This document shows, in pieces, positions 26,809 through 34,541 of a stretch of DNA of 64,000 nt. Numbering within the stretch: the first letter of the stretch is position 1; the number at the start of each line of letters is the position of its first letter. Source of the DNA: JBKEDC01 sp047975205 (lineage in GTDB: Bacteria; Bacteroidota; Bacteroidia; Bacteroidales; Prolixibacteraceae); NCBI GenBank assembly GCA_047975205.1, contig JBKEDC010000012.1, positions 124,001 through 188,000 of the forward strand, written 5' to 3'. The notes beneath the pieces are model-generated. The model searched no databases. It was not told the DNA's origin and was given only the letters and a program-made list of their open reading frames with translations. The translations under genes and the position numbers were made by a program.

Positions 26809-28233
26809 TTAAAGCTTTAACTTTTGTTCTATTTTCTGGAATGTCGTTCTAAAACTTTTATCTGTTTCAATTAAGTTTTTCACAGTCTTACAAGCATGCA
26901 GTACCGTGGCATGATCTTTTTTGCCTATTTGGGCTCCGATTGCCGAAAGTGATTGTTTCGTCATTTCTTTAGAAAAGTACATGGCTAATTGTCGGGCTTG
27001 AACAATCTCTCGTTTACGTGTTTTCGATTGAATATCTTCAATTTCTAAATTTAAGTTATCGCAGACTACTTTAGATATGTAGTTAACCGATAATTCCACC
27101 TTAGTACTTTTTACCAACTTATTGATGAGATCACTTGCCAAATCAAGCGTAATATCTTTTTTATTAAGGGTTGCTTGTGCTAGCAAAGAAACAAGAGCTC
27201 CTTCAAGTTCTCTAACATTATTGGTAATATGAGAAGCAACGTATTCCAATACCTCATCAGAAATGTCCATACCGTCTTTATAGGCTTTTTGCTTTAATAT
27301 GCTCATTCGAGTATTAAAGTCAGGCATTTCAATCTCGGCCGACAAACCCCATTTGAAGCGAGAAAGTAATCGTTCTTCCATTCCGCCAAGATCAATAGGA
27401 GCTTTATCGGAAGTAAGAATTAATTGTTTTCCGCTCTGATGAAGATGATTAAATATATGGAAGAAGGTTAATTGCGTTTTTGTTTTCCCTGCTAATTCCT
27501 GCACATCATCAAGTATGAGAACATCAATCATCTGATAGAAATACATAAAGTCATTGATATTTCCATTTTTCGATGCTTCTGTGAATTGATTCATGAAGCG
27601 GTTGGCGGTGACATATAATACCGTTTTTTCAGGCGAATTTTGCTTAGCTTCAATACCGATAGCATGAGCTAAATGTGTTTTTCCCAAACCCGATTTGCCG
27701 AATATCATTAATGGATTGAACGCTGTTCCTCCGGGATTTTGGGCAACTGCAAAACCGGCAGCGCGGGCCAAACTGTTACATTCACCTTCTACATAACTCT
27801 CAAAGCTGTTATCAGCTTTAAGTTGTGGATCCACACGTAATTTTTGTATTCCCGGAATTACGAAAGGGTTTTTAATAGTTTTCTCGGGAGATGTGGTTAC
27901 AGGCACACTCATCGGTTTATTGTGAAGCTGATTGGTGTTGCTCGTAGGGTAGTTAATAGTGTAAGGTTCGTTAGATTGCTTACTCATTACAATAGAGTAT
28001 TCTAACTTAGCTTGTTCTCCAATTATTTTGTATAAAGTTTTTCGCAATAAATCGATATACTGTTCCTCTAAATACTCATAAAAGAATGGACTTGGAACCT
28101 GAATAGTCAAGGTTTGTTCTTCAAATTTTATAGGAAGAATTGGTTCAAACCAAGTTTTATAACTTACAGGAGGTATAATGTCACGAATTATTCCAAGGCA
28201 ATTATTCCATATTTCTTGATGAGTACTTGTCAT
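26809..28233 (-). CDS. dnaA: Chromosomal replication initiator protein DnaA
   Basis: AAA+ initiator that opens the replication origin. N-terminal interaction domain (about 1-85), a linker, then the ATPase with GKSGLGKTH (Walker A), LILDDVQEL (Walker B) and the box VII-like segment EERLLSRFKWGL. Domain IV carries the DnaA-box-binding signature GKKDHATVLHACKTV near the C terminus. The 474-residue length is normal. Strong terminator directly downstream. The upstream gap is AT-rich but shows no convincing DnaA-box cluster. Confidence 0.97.
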   Translation of the reverse strand: MTSTHQEIWNNCLGIIRDIIPPVSYKTWFEPILPIKFEEQTLTIQVPSPFFYEYLEEQYIDLLRKTLYKIIGEQAKLEYSIVMSKQSNEPYTINYPTSNTNQLHNKPMSVPVTTSPEKTIKNPFVIPGIQKLRVDPQLKADNSFESYVEGECNSLARAAGFAVAQNPGGTAFNPLMIFGKSGLGKTHLAHAIGIEAKQNSPEKTVLYVTANRFMNQFTEASKNGNINDFMYFYQMIDVLILDDVQELAGKTKTQLTFFHIFNHLHQSGKQLILTSDKAPIDLGGMEERLLSRFKWGLSAEIEMPDFNTRMSILKQKAYKDGMDISDEVLEYVASHITNNVRELEGALVSLLAQATLNKKDITLDLASDLINKLVKSTKVELSVNYISKVVCDNLNLEIEDIQSKTRKREIVQARQLAMYFSKEMTKQSLSAIGAQIGKKDHATVLHACKTVKNLIETDKSFRTTFQKIEQKLKL

Positions 28234-28501
28234 GATTTAGCGATATCTCGATTAAACTATATGCGGTAAAATTAAATGGATGTTTCTCTATTCCGGTGAC
28301 AAATCTCATGAAAAAAAACTTGAAAAAAAAATGACTTTACCCTTGATTTTTCAATATTAACACTAACCTGTTTATAACTCAACAACTTATAGAATGAGAA
28401 AATATTTATTTTTATATAAGAGATTGATTTATAGTGATATAGATTATTGTTTTTATTTAAGTTGTTTATATGATGTAAGTTATAAAATAGGTAGATTTTA
28501 T

Positions 28502-29731
28502 CTACTTAGAGAGCTCTTTAATAGCTTTATTTAGTTTGATAAACTTTCCATTCTTATAAGCAACTATTTCCGCATTCGGGAAGCTTCTCTTAGTATATGT
28601 AAATTGTCTTTCCAAATTGGGAAAGTCTCCTTGTTCTTTGGTAAAATAGCTGTAAATTCTTTCATGAATCAGTTCTTCAACCTCTAAATTATTAAACCTG
28701 GAATCATCAAGGCTAATTGGTTTGTTGGAATCGATCAAATGTATTCGGAAAGAATATTTGCCGTCGTTATTTTTTAAATCATTAGAGGAAATATAAATAT
28801 CCTTCCCGAAATCTACACCGGTGAATTTTAAATATTTTGAAGGATTATTCCGGAAATCAATAAGTGTCTGATTTAATGAGGTTGTCAGTTCATCAAGATT
28901 GTTGTATAGATCCTTATTGTTAACCAAAGAACCTAAGGAACCGTCTCCATTTTCAATCTTAGATAAAATGGAGGTCAGCTTATCAGCCGTAGTTTTTAAA
29001 CTGCTTGCAGCCAGACTATCTGATATTGATGATAAATTTGATGAGATTTTATTAAAATCACTAGAACTAGATGCTAAGGCATTAGTAATCGTATCGACAT
29101 TGTTTATGATATTGTTTATGTTTCGAGATTTAAGAATGTGGTTGAACTGATATGACACTTCTTCCATATTTCGCATAGTTGTATTGAAATGGGAAACACT
29201 TTGTTTTAAATTTTCTTGAGTCTTTGCATCTAATATGGTATTTAAAGTAGAAGTTGTTGAATCGAGAGACATGATAAGTCGCTCTGCTTTCTCCTTTAAA
29301 GGCATAACTTCATTACCTAATAATTCTAACATATCATCGTCAATGGAGGATGATAGTGTGTCGCCCTCTGCATAATATTCTTTATTGGGATTAATAATTA
29401 GTTTAACCGATTTGGTTCCAAGTAAATCACTAGAGGTTAATACGGCACTCGACCCCTTGGGAATCTTAAAATCACCCTCAATAGATAACTCGACCAAAAA
29501 ACTACCATCGTTTGCATCAGAAAAACTAACATCTTGCACCAGTCCCACCTGAAATCCGTTAATAAATATAGAACTTGATTTTACAAGTCCATCTACTCGA
29601 TTGTATTTAACGTAGTAAGTTGTGCTTGATTTGAAAATATCAATACCCTTCAGATAATTAATCCCCCAAACCAGAATCGTTATGCAGCAGACAATAAGAG
29701 CTCCGAGTTTAATATATTTACTATTCTTCAT
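28502..29731 (-). CDS. MCE/MlaD family lipid-transport protein
   Basis: A 409-residue protein with one N-terminal transmembrane helix (about residues 9-26), an MCE domain at about 38-117 (YNRVDGLVKSSSIFINGFQVGLV and GTKSVKL), and a long helical region rich in serine and asparagine. MCE proteins move phospholipids between membranes. It follows an N-acetylmuramoyl-L-alanine amidase by 84 bases, an arrangement common in Bacteroidota. No ABC transporter partner genes are adjacent. Confidence 0.88.
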   Translation of the reverse strand: MKNSKYIKLGALIVCCITILVWGINYLKGIDIFKSSTTYYVKYNRVDGLVKSSSIFINGFQVGLVQDVSFSDANDGSFLVELSIEGDFKIPKGSSAVLTSSDLLGTKSVKLIINPNKEYYAEGDTLSSSIDDDMLELLGNEVMPLKEKAERLIMSLDSTTSTLNTILDAKTQENLKQSVSHFNTTMRNMEEVSYQFNHILKSRNINNIINNVDTITNALASSSSDFNKISSNLSSISDSLAASSLKTTADKLTSILSKIENGDGSLGSLVNNKDLYNNLDELTTSLNQTLIDFRNNPSKYLKFTGVDFGKDIYISSNDLKNNDGKYSFRIHLIDSNKPISLDDSRFNNLEVEELIHERIYSYFTKEQGDFPNLERQFTYTKRSFPNAEIVAYKNGKFIKLNKAIKELSK

Positions 29732-29815
29732 AATTCATTTTTTAATCGCCGTACAACAAAAAGTAAGATCTGATAGACCTGAGCATCATTATCTTGTGTT
29801 CATCTATTGGTGGCG

Positions 29816-30574
29816 TTACTTTGTATATTTATTTTTGTATTCTATGATAGCTTGAGCGATGGCTTGGGCTATATTTTCTTTCCCTTTGTTAGACAAAAGG
29901 TAATTCAATTCTTCGATGTTTGTTAAATACCCCAATTCTATTAATACACCGGGCATATTTACCTCTTTTAAAACAAGAAAACCGGCTTGTTTAATGCCTC
30001 GGTTCTTTCTTGATGTATATTTAGTGATGTTATTTTGAACTAAAATAGAAAAATCGGCACTTTCCATTAAATGTTCTTCTTGAACCATATCGAATATGAT
30101 GTATGATTCTGAAGAATTAGGATCGAAGTCCTCATAATACGCTTTATAATTGTCCTCATTCAAAATGACCGCATTTTCTTTCTTTGCAATATTAAAATTA
30201 TCGTCAGAATCATGCATACCTACGATGAAAGTTTCTAAGCCCCTAACATAAGCTTTAGGGTAGGAGTTTGCGTGGATTGACACAAATAACCGAGCATGAT
30301 TTTTATTAGCAATAGCAGCTCGTTCATGTAATGGAATGAAATTATCTTTTGTACGCGTATAGATCACTTGTATAGATGGATCAGATTGATTGATTATCTT
30401 TCCAATCTCGAAGACATAGTTTAAAACTAGGTCTTTCTCTTCAATGTTTTTGTTTGAAGTGCCCGGGTCGAAACCGCCATGTCCGGGATCAATAACTACC
30501 GTAAACCGTTCTTGTGCCTCGCTTGAAGCAAAGAAATTAATGAAAAGAAGTAATATGAATAATCGTTTTTCCAT
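29816..30574 (-). CDS. N-acetylmuramoyl-L-alanine amidase (Amidase_3)
   Basis: Zinc amidase that cuts the glycan-peptide bond in peptidoglycan. A signal peptide ends near residue 20. The Amidase_3 fold is shown by VIDPGHGGFDPG (zinc histidine), the NIEEKDLVL glutamate, FVSIHANSY (zinc histidine) and the catalytic glutamate in GVLIELGYLTN. The 252-residue length has no extra wall-binding domain. Probably co-transcribed with the MCE gene downstream. Confidence 0.92.
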   Translation of the reverse strand: MEKRLFILLLFINFFASSEAQERFTVVIDPGHGGFDPGTSNKNIEEKDLVLNYVFEIGKIINQSDPSIQVIYTRTKDNFIPLHERAAIANKNHARLFVSIHANSYPKAYVRGLETFIVGMHDSDDNFNIAKKENAVILNEDNYKAYYEDFDPNSSESYIIFDMVQEEHLMESADFSILVQNNITKYTSRKNRGIKQAGFLVLKEVNMPGVLIELGYLTNIEELNYLLSNKGKENIAQAIAQAIIEYKNKYTK

Positions 30575-30785
30575 CTTAAACAGTCCTTTGGGTGCTATAT
30601 ATTAAGTGCTTAACGTTATATTATAGCAGATTTCTCGCAGAAACCAAGTATGCAAAGTAAACAGTTTTTTTTAAGCTGTCGGTTTGAATAAATGCTTTAT
30701 TTTCCAATTGTAATTACAATAAACATCTTGCATCTATTATGGTGGAATAGTATTTAGAAATTGAAAACTAGACTGTTGAGTATTT

Positions 30786-30822
30786 TTTTTGCTTCATTTC
30801 TCAGTAAGAAATGAAGCAAAAA
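30786..30822. terminator. Perfect 16-bp terminator-like hairpin in a divergent intergenic region
   Basis: Arms TTTTTGCTTCATTTCT (30786-30801) and its exact complement (30807-30822) with loop CAGTA. Flanked by a T-run on the left and A-run on the right arm end. A terminator between two diverging genes has no annotated transcript to end. Confidence 0.75.
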
Positions 30823-31082
30823 GTATTTTATCTTACCGTCATGAATTACAGATGGCCTAAATTTTAACTTTTGCAATCAATTCTCACTTTAGAATTAAAG
30901 TGATGTCGTATTCTACTAGTGATAACTCACTCATTATTGAATAAATTATAGGTTTTTCAAGCTTTTCTCATTACATAAATGAATAAAGACTTGCTGAAAG
31001 TGCTTATTTTATGAAAGTCGTTTTCCCCGGAAAATACTTTTGAGATTAATTTATAGGCAACGAAAAAATATTCCCGGTTACT

Positions 31083-31116
31083 TTTGTGAAAATGTAATGC
31101 TGAATAACTACCTTTG
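31083..31116 (+). promoter_or_regulatory. Bacteroidota-type promoter for thrS-infC-rpmI-rplT
   Basis: TTTG at 31083-31086 and TACCTTTG at 31109-31116 with a 22-base spacer, close to the Bacteroidota -33/-7 pattern. The leader to the thrS ATG would be about 50 bases. Confidence 0.5.
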
Positions 31117-31172
31117 TGCTTTTAAAACTAATGAGCTATACGTTTATAGCCTAAAATAATAATTAAAGTAGT

Positions 31173-33122
31173 ATGATAAATATTACATTCCCCGATGGCA
31201 GCATTCGTGAGTATGAGTCGGGAATAACAGGTTTTGAGATTGCAAATTCAATTAGCAGCCGATTAGCAAAAGAAGTATTATCTATTTCAGTAAATGGAGC
31301 TGTTTGGGATTTAAATCGTAAAATTGAAGAAAGTGCTTCTGTAAAATTATTTAAGTGGGAGGATCGAAAAGGCCAGGAAACCTTTTGGCATTCTTCTGCC
31401 CACTTGATGGCCGAAGCTATTGAGACCTTATATCCGGGCACAAAGTTCGGTATTGGTCCTACGGTAGACACTGGATTCTACTATGATATTGAGCTTCCAA
31501 ATAACGAACAGCTTACAGAAAAAGACCTTACGAGAATAGAGAAAAAAATGATCGAGCTTGCTCGATTGAAGAATGATATTGTGCGAAGCAGTGTTTCAAA
31601 AGCCGAAGCTTTGAAAATGTTTGCCGATAAAAATGATGAATATAAGACTGAATTAATAAGCGAGCTGGAAGATGGTACTATTACACTCTACAATCAAGGA
31701 GCTTTTACTGATTTATGTCGTGGACCTCATTTGCCGAATACATCCCTTATCAAAGCCGTTAAGCTAACATCAATTGCCGGAGCTTATTGGAGAGGCAATG
31801 AAAAGAATAAGATGTTGACTCGTGTTTACGGCGTAACATTTCCAAAACAAAAAATGCTTGACGAGTATTTAGTGTTATTGGAAGAGGCAAAAAAACGAGA
31901 CCATCGTAAGATTGGTAAAGAGATGGAATTATTTACTTTCTCGCAAAGAGTAGGGCAGGGACTCCCTTTATGGCTTCCTAAAGGTACACAACTTCGCTTG
32001 CAATTGGAAGACTTTTTGAAAAAGGTACAGCGTCGTTTTGATTACCAACAGGTAATGACACCTCACATTGGTAATATTGAATTGTATAAAACATCAGGAC
32101 ACTATCAGAAATATGGTGCAGATTCGTTCCAGCCAATAAAAACTCCGCAAGAAGGAGAGGAATACTTATTGAAACCGATGAACTGCCCACACCATTGCGA
32201 GATTTTTGCAAGTAAGCCACATTCATATAAGGATTTACCTATTCGCTTGGCTGAGTTTGGTACTGTTTACCGTTATGAGCAAAGTGGTGAGTTACATGGC
32301 TTGACACGTGTTCGTGGTTTTACTCAAGATGATGCACATTTATTTTGTCGTGCCGACCAGTTAAAAGATGAGTTTAAGAAAGTTATTGACATTGTATTTA
32401 TTATTTTCAATAGCTTGGGATTAAGTAATTATACAGCTCAAATCTCGCTGCGAGATCCAAACAATGCTGAAAAGTATATTGGATCATCCGAAAATTGGGA
32501 TAAAGCAGAAGCTGCTATCATTGAAGCCTGCGAGGAAAAAGGATTAGACACAGTAACCGAATTGGGAGAGGCTGCATTTTATGGTCCGAAGCTAGATTTT
32601 ATGGTAAAAGATGCTTTGGGTAGAAGTTGGCAGTTAGGTACAATCCAAGTTGATTATAACTTACCCGAACGCTTCGATTTAAAATACACGGGAGCTGATG
32701 ATAAACCTCATCGTCCGATTATGATTCATCGAGCACCATTCGGATCTATGGAACGTTTTGTTGCTGTATTAATTGAGCATACAGCCGGAAAATTTCCGTT
32801 ATGGTTGACTCCTGAACAATGTGTAGTGTTGCCAATTAGTGAAAAATTCAATGAATACGCAGAAAAAGTTTCAAATATTCTAAATAATTCCGATATTCGC
32901 GCCCAAGTTGACGACCGTAATGAGAAGATTGGTCGAAAAATTCGAGATAACGAGCTAAAACGCATACCTTACCTACTGATTGTGGGCGAAAAAGAAGCTG
33001 AATCCGGAAAACTTTCTGTAAGGAAACAAGGAGAAGGAGACAAAGGGGTAATGAAGATTGAAGAATTTGCTCAATTCTTGAATGATGAAGTAAGAGAACA
33101 ATTATCAGCATTTTATAACTAA
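31173..33122 (+). CDS. thrS: Threonine--tRNA ligase
   Basis: Charges tRNA-Thr. Domain order is complete in 649 residues: N-terminal TGS domain, editing domain with HSSAHLMAEA, class II catalytic core with motif 2 region TRVRGFTQDDAHLF, zinc ligands in PMNCPHHCEIF and in MIHRAPFGSMERF, and a C-terminal anticodon-binding domain (GRKIRDNELKRIPYLL). It starts a classic thrS-infC-rpmI-rplT cluster. Confidence 0.97.
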   Translation: MINITFPDGSIREYESGITGFEIANSISSRLAKEVLSISVNGAVWDLNRKIEESASVKLFKWEDRKGQETFWHSSAHLMAEAIETLYPGTKFGIGPTVDTGFYYDIELPNNEQLTEKDLTRIEKKMIELARLKNDIVRSSVSKAEALKMFADKNDEYKTELISELEDGTITLYNQGAFTDLCRGPHLPNTSLIKAVKLTSIAGAYWRGNEKNKMLTRVYGVTFPKQKMLDEYLVLLEEAKKRDHRKIGKEMELFTFSQRVGQGLPLWLPKGTQLRLQLEDFLKKVQRRFDYQQVMTPHIGNIELYKTSGHYQKYGADSFQPIKTPQEGEEYLLKPMNCPHHCEIFASKPHSYKDLPIRLAEFGTVYRYEQSGELHGLTRVRGFTQDDAHLFCRADQLKDEFKKVIDIVFIIFNSLGLSNYTAQISLRDPNNAEKYIGSSENWDKAEAAIIEACEEKGLDTVTELGEAAFYGPKLDFMVKDALGRSWQLGTIQVDYNLPERFDLKYTGADDKPHRPIMIHRAPFGSMERFVAVLIEHTAGKFPLWLTPEQCVVLPISEKFNEYAEKVSNILNNSDIRAQVDDRNEKIGRKIRDNELKRIPYLLIVGEKEAESGKLSVRKQGEGDKGVMKIEEFAQFLNDEVREQLSAFYN

Positions 33123-33135
33123 AAAAGTTAAAGCT

Positions 33136-33693
33136 ATCGCAGTAAATAGGCCAAGACGCAGAGGCTATCGTGTAGAGACAGAGCCTCAGCATAAGTTAAA
33201 TGACAAAATTCGTGCTAAAGAAGTGCGACTTGTTGGAGAGAATATTGAAAATCAAGGGGTATATCCTTTGAGAGAAGCTCTGGCAATGGCTGAAGAGCAG
33301 GGGTTGGATTTGGTGGAAATTTCTCCAAATGCAGAACCTCCTGTGTGTAAGATTATTGACTACAATAAATTCCTTTATCAGCAAAAGAAAAAGCAAAAGG
33401 AAATGAAAGCGAAAGCTGTGAAGGTTGTAATCAAGGAAATCAGATTCGGTCCTCAAACAGACGAACATGATTTTCAGTTCAAGCTTCGTCACGCTGAGAA
33501 ATTCCTTCAAGAAGGTGCTAAAGTTAAAGCTTTTGTATTCTTCAAGGGGCGCTCTATCTTATTTAAGGAGCAGGGAGAAATCTTACTGCTTAAATTTGCC
33601 CAAGCTTTAGAAGAATGGGGAAAGGTAGAGCAAATGCCAAAATTAGAAGGTAAAAGAATGACAATGTTTATTTCACCTAAAAAGAAGAAGTAA
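33136..33693 (+). CDS. infC: Translation initiation factor IF-3, apparently with a non-AUG start codon
   Basis: IF-3 prevents early subunit joining and checks start codons. The N-domain HKLNDKIRAKEVRLVG, the linker region FLYQQKKKQKEMKAKAVK and the C-domain KEIRFGPQTDEHDF are complete in one frame. No in-frame ATG, GTG or TTG exists upstream of the conserved N-domain after the stop at 33091-33093; the first GTG (33223) would delete the start of the N-domain. Candidates are ATC at 33136 (used here, 185 residues) or ATA at 33115, which overlaps the thrS stop. Rare start codons on infC are known from other bacteria, where IF-3 represses its own translation. Confidence 0.88.
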   Translation: MAVNRPRRRGYRVETEPQHKLNDKIRAKEVRLVGENIENQGVYPLREALAMAEEQGLDLVEISPNAEPPVCKIIDYNKFLYQQKKKQKEMKAKAVKVVIKEIRFGPQTDEHDFQFKLRHAEKFLQEGAKVKAFVFFKGRSILFKEQGEILLLKFAQALEEWGKVEQMPKLEGKRMTMFISPKKKK

Positions 33694-33718
33694 TTCTTCG
33701 AATATAAAATTAGGACAG

Positions 33719-33916
33719 ATGCCAAAAATGAAAACCAATTCCGGTGCCAAAAAACGTTTCAAAACGACAGGTACAGGAAAATTGAAAAGAAAGCATGCTT
33801 TCAAAAGTCACATTTTGACTAAGAAAACTAAAAAGCAAAAACGAAACTTAACTCACTCGGGTTTGGTGCACAAAGCCGATGAGAGTAATGTTAAGAAACT
33901 GCTTGCTATGAAGTAA
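33719..33916 (+). CDS. rpmI: 50S ribosomal protein L35
   Basis: A 65-residue, very basic ribosomal protein with the family start PKMKTNSGAKKRFK and GKLKRKHAFKSHILTKK. It sits 25 bases after infC in the standard infC-rpmI-rplT order. Confidence 0.97.
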   Translation: MPKMKTNSGAKKRFKTTGTGKLKRKHAFKSHILTKKTKKQKRNLTHSGLVHKADESNVKKLLAMK

Positions 33917-33962
33917 GCAACTTTTCAATTTGAAGAGTTTTAAGACAATCAAATGTTTAATG

Positions 33963-34007
33963 GTGGAATAGCCCAAAAGTACTTGCTCAATGCAAGACGC
34001 TATCCAC
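33963..34007 (+). promoter_or_regulatory. Putative L20 autoregulatory leader structure
   Basis: A two-part RNA fold just before rplT: outer stem GTGG(A)ATAGC (33963-33972) with GCTATCCAC (33999-34007), nine pairs and one bulge, enclosing a small hairpin CTTGC/GCAAG. It ends 16 bases before the rplT ATG. L20 represses its own operon through 23S-like RNA folds in other bacteria, so this is a candidate target. Direct evidence is the pairing only. Confidence 0.5.
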
Positions 34008-34023
34008 TTAAAAAAAGAAAATT

Positions 34024-34371
34024 ATGCCAAGATCAGTCAACCACGTGGCTTCTAGAGCACGTAGAAAGAGAATCCTTAAGGAAACAAGAGGTAACTGGGG
34101 TGCACGTAAAAACGTGTGGACGGTAGCAAAAAACACTTATGAAAAAGGTTTGCAATACGCCTACCGTGACCGTAAAACCAAAAAACGTAATTTCCGCTCA
34201 TTATGGATTCAGCGTATTAATGCTGCAGTTCGTTTAGAGGGACTTAGCTATTCGCAATTTATTGGTTTGTTGAAAAAGAACAACATCGATATCAACCGCA
34301 AGGTTCTTGCAGACTTAGCAGTTTATCAACCTCAAGCTTTTAAAGCAATTGTTGATAAAGTAAAAAACTAG
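34024..34371 (+). CDS. rplT: 50S ribosomal protein L20
   Basis: A 115-residue 50S assembly protein that also represses its operon in many bacteria. The N-terminal basic tail PRSVNHVASRARRKRILK and the globular part with RKTKKRNFRSLWIQRINAA are typical. Last gene of the thrS operon, followed by a GC-rich terminator. Confidence 0.98.
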   Translation: MPRSVNHVASRARRKRILKETRGNWGARKNVWTVAKNTYEKGLQYAYRDRKTKKRNFRSLWIQRINAAVRLEGLSYSQFIGLLKKNNIDINRKVLADLAVYQPQAFKAIVDKVKN

Positions 34372-34400
34372 TAATTCAGTTCAGGTGGAATACAACATTG

Positions 34401-34428
34401 AGCCTCGTCGTGTGTCGGCGAGGCTTTT
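34401..34428 (+). terminator. Rho-independent terminator of the thrS-rplT operon
   Basis: Ten-pair stem AGCCTCGTCG / CGGCGAGGCT (one G-T pair) with loop TGTGT, followed by TTT. Locally GC-rich in an AT-rich region. Confidence 0.9.
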
Positions 34429-34491
34429 CATGTTAATATGGTTAACTTGCTAAAAAACTACAACAGCTAACCGTATATAAGCTATATTGAT

Positions 34492-34499
34492 TACATTTG
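34492..34499 (+). promoter_or_regulatory. Bacteroidota-type -7 box for secA
   Basis: TACATTTG followed by C, exact TAnnTTTG match, 43 bases before the secA ATG. No convincing -33 element. Confidence 0.5.
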
Positions 34500-34541
34500 C
34501 AATAAGCGAAATAAGAAAACGTATAATAACAAGATATAACG

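Larger units (their letters stand above)
30575..31172. other. Gene-free divergent region with terminator-like hairpins
   Basis: About 600 bases between the amidase (minus) and thrS (plus). It contains a perfect 16-bp hairpin (30786-30822), a second 8-bp hairpin (arms 30884-30891 and 30896-30903) and the putative thrS promoter. No protein-coding frame of interest was found. Confidence 0.65.

Noticed and set aside
28234..28501. AT-rich region upstream of dnaA as replication origin
   Set aside because: Only loose DnaA-box-like words (for example TGTTTATAA) with two or more mismatches were found and no cluster; a GC-skew plot of the whole chromosome would be needed.
30575..31172. T-box or other tRNA-sensing leader for thrS
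   Set aside because: No T-box specifier or antiterminator sequence is visible and T-boxes are not expected in Bacteroidota.
33223..33693. infC starting at GTG 33223
   Set aside because: This removes the conserved start of the IF-3 N-domain, which is encoded upstream in the same open frame.
30738..34392. Word GGTGGAATA seen at about 30741, 33962 and 34384 as a shared L20 site
   Set aside because: Only the copy at 33963 has the pairing partner GCTATCCAC; the others are probably chance.
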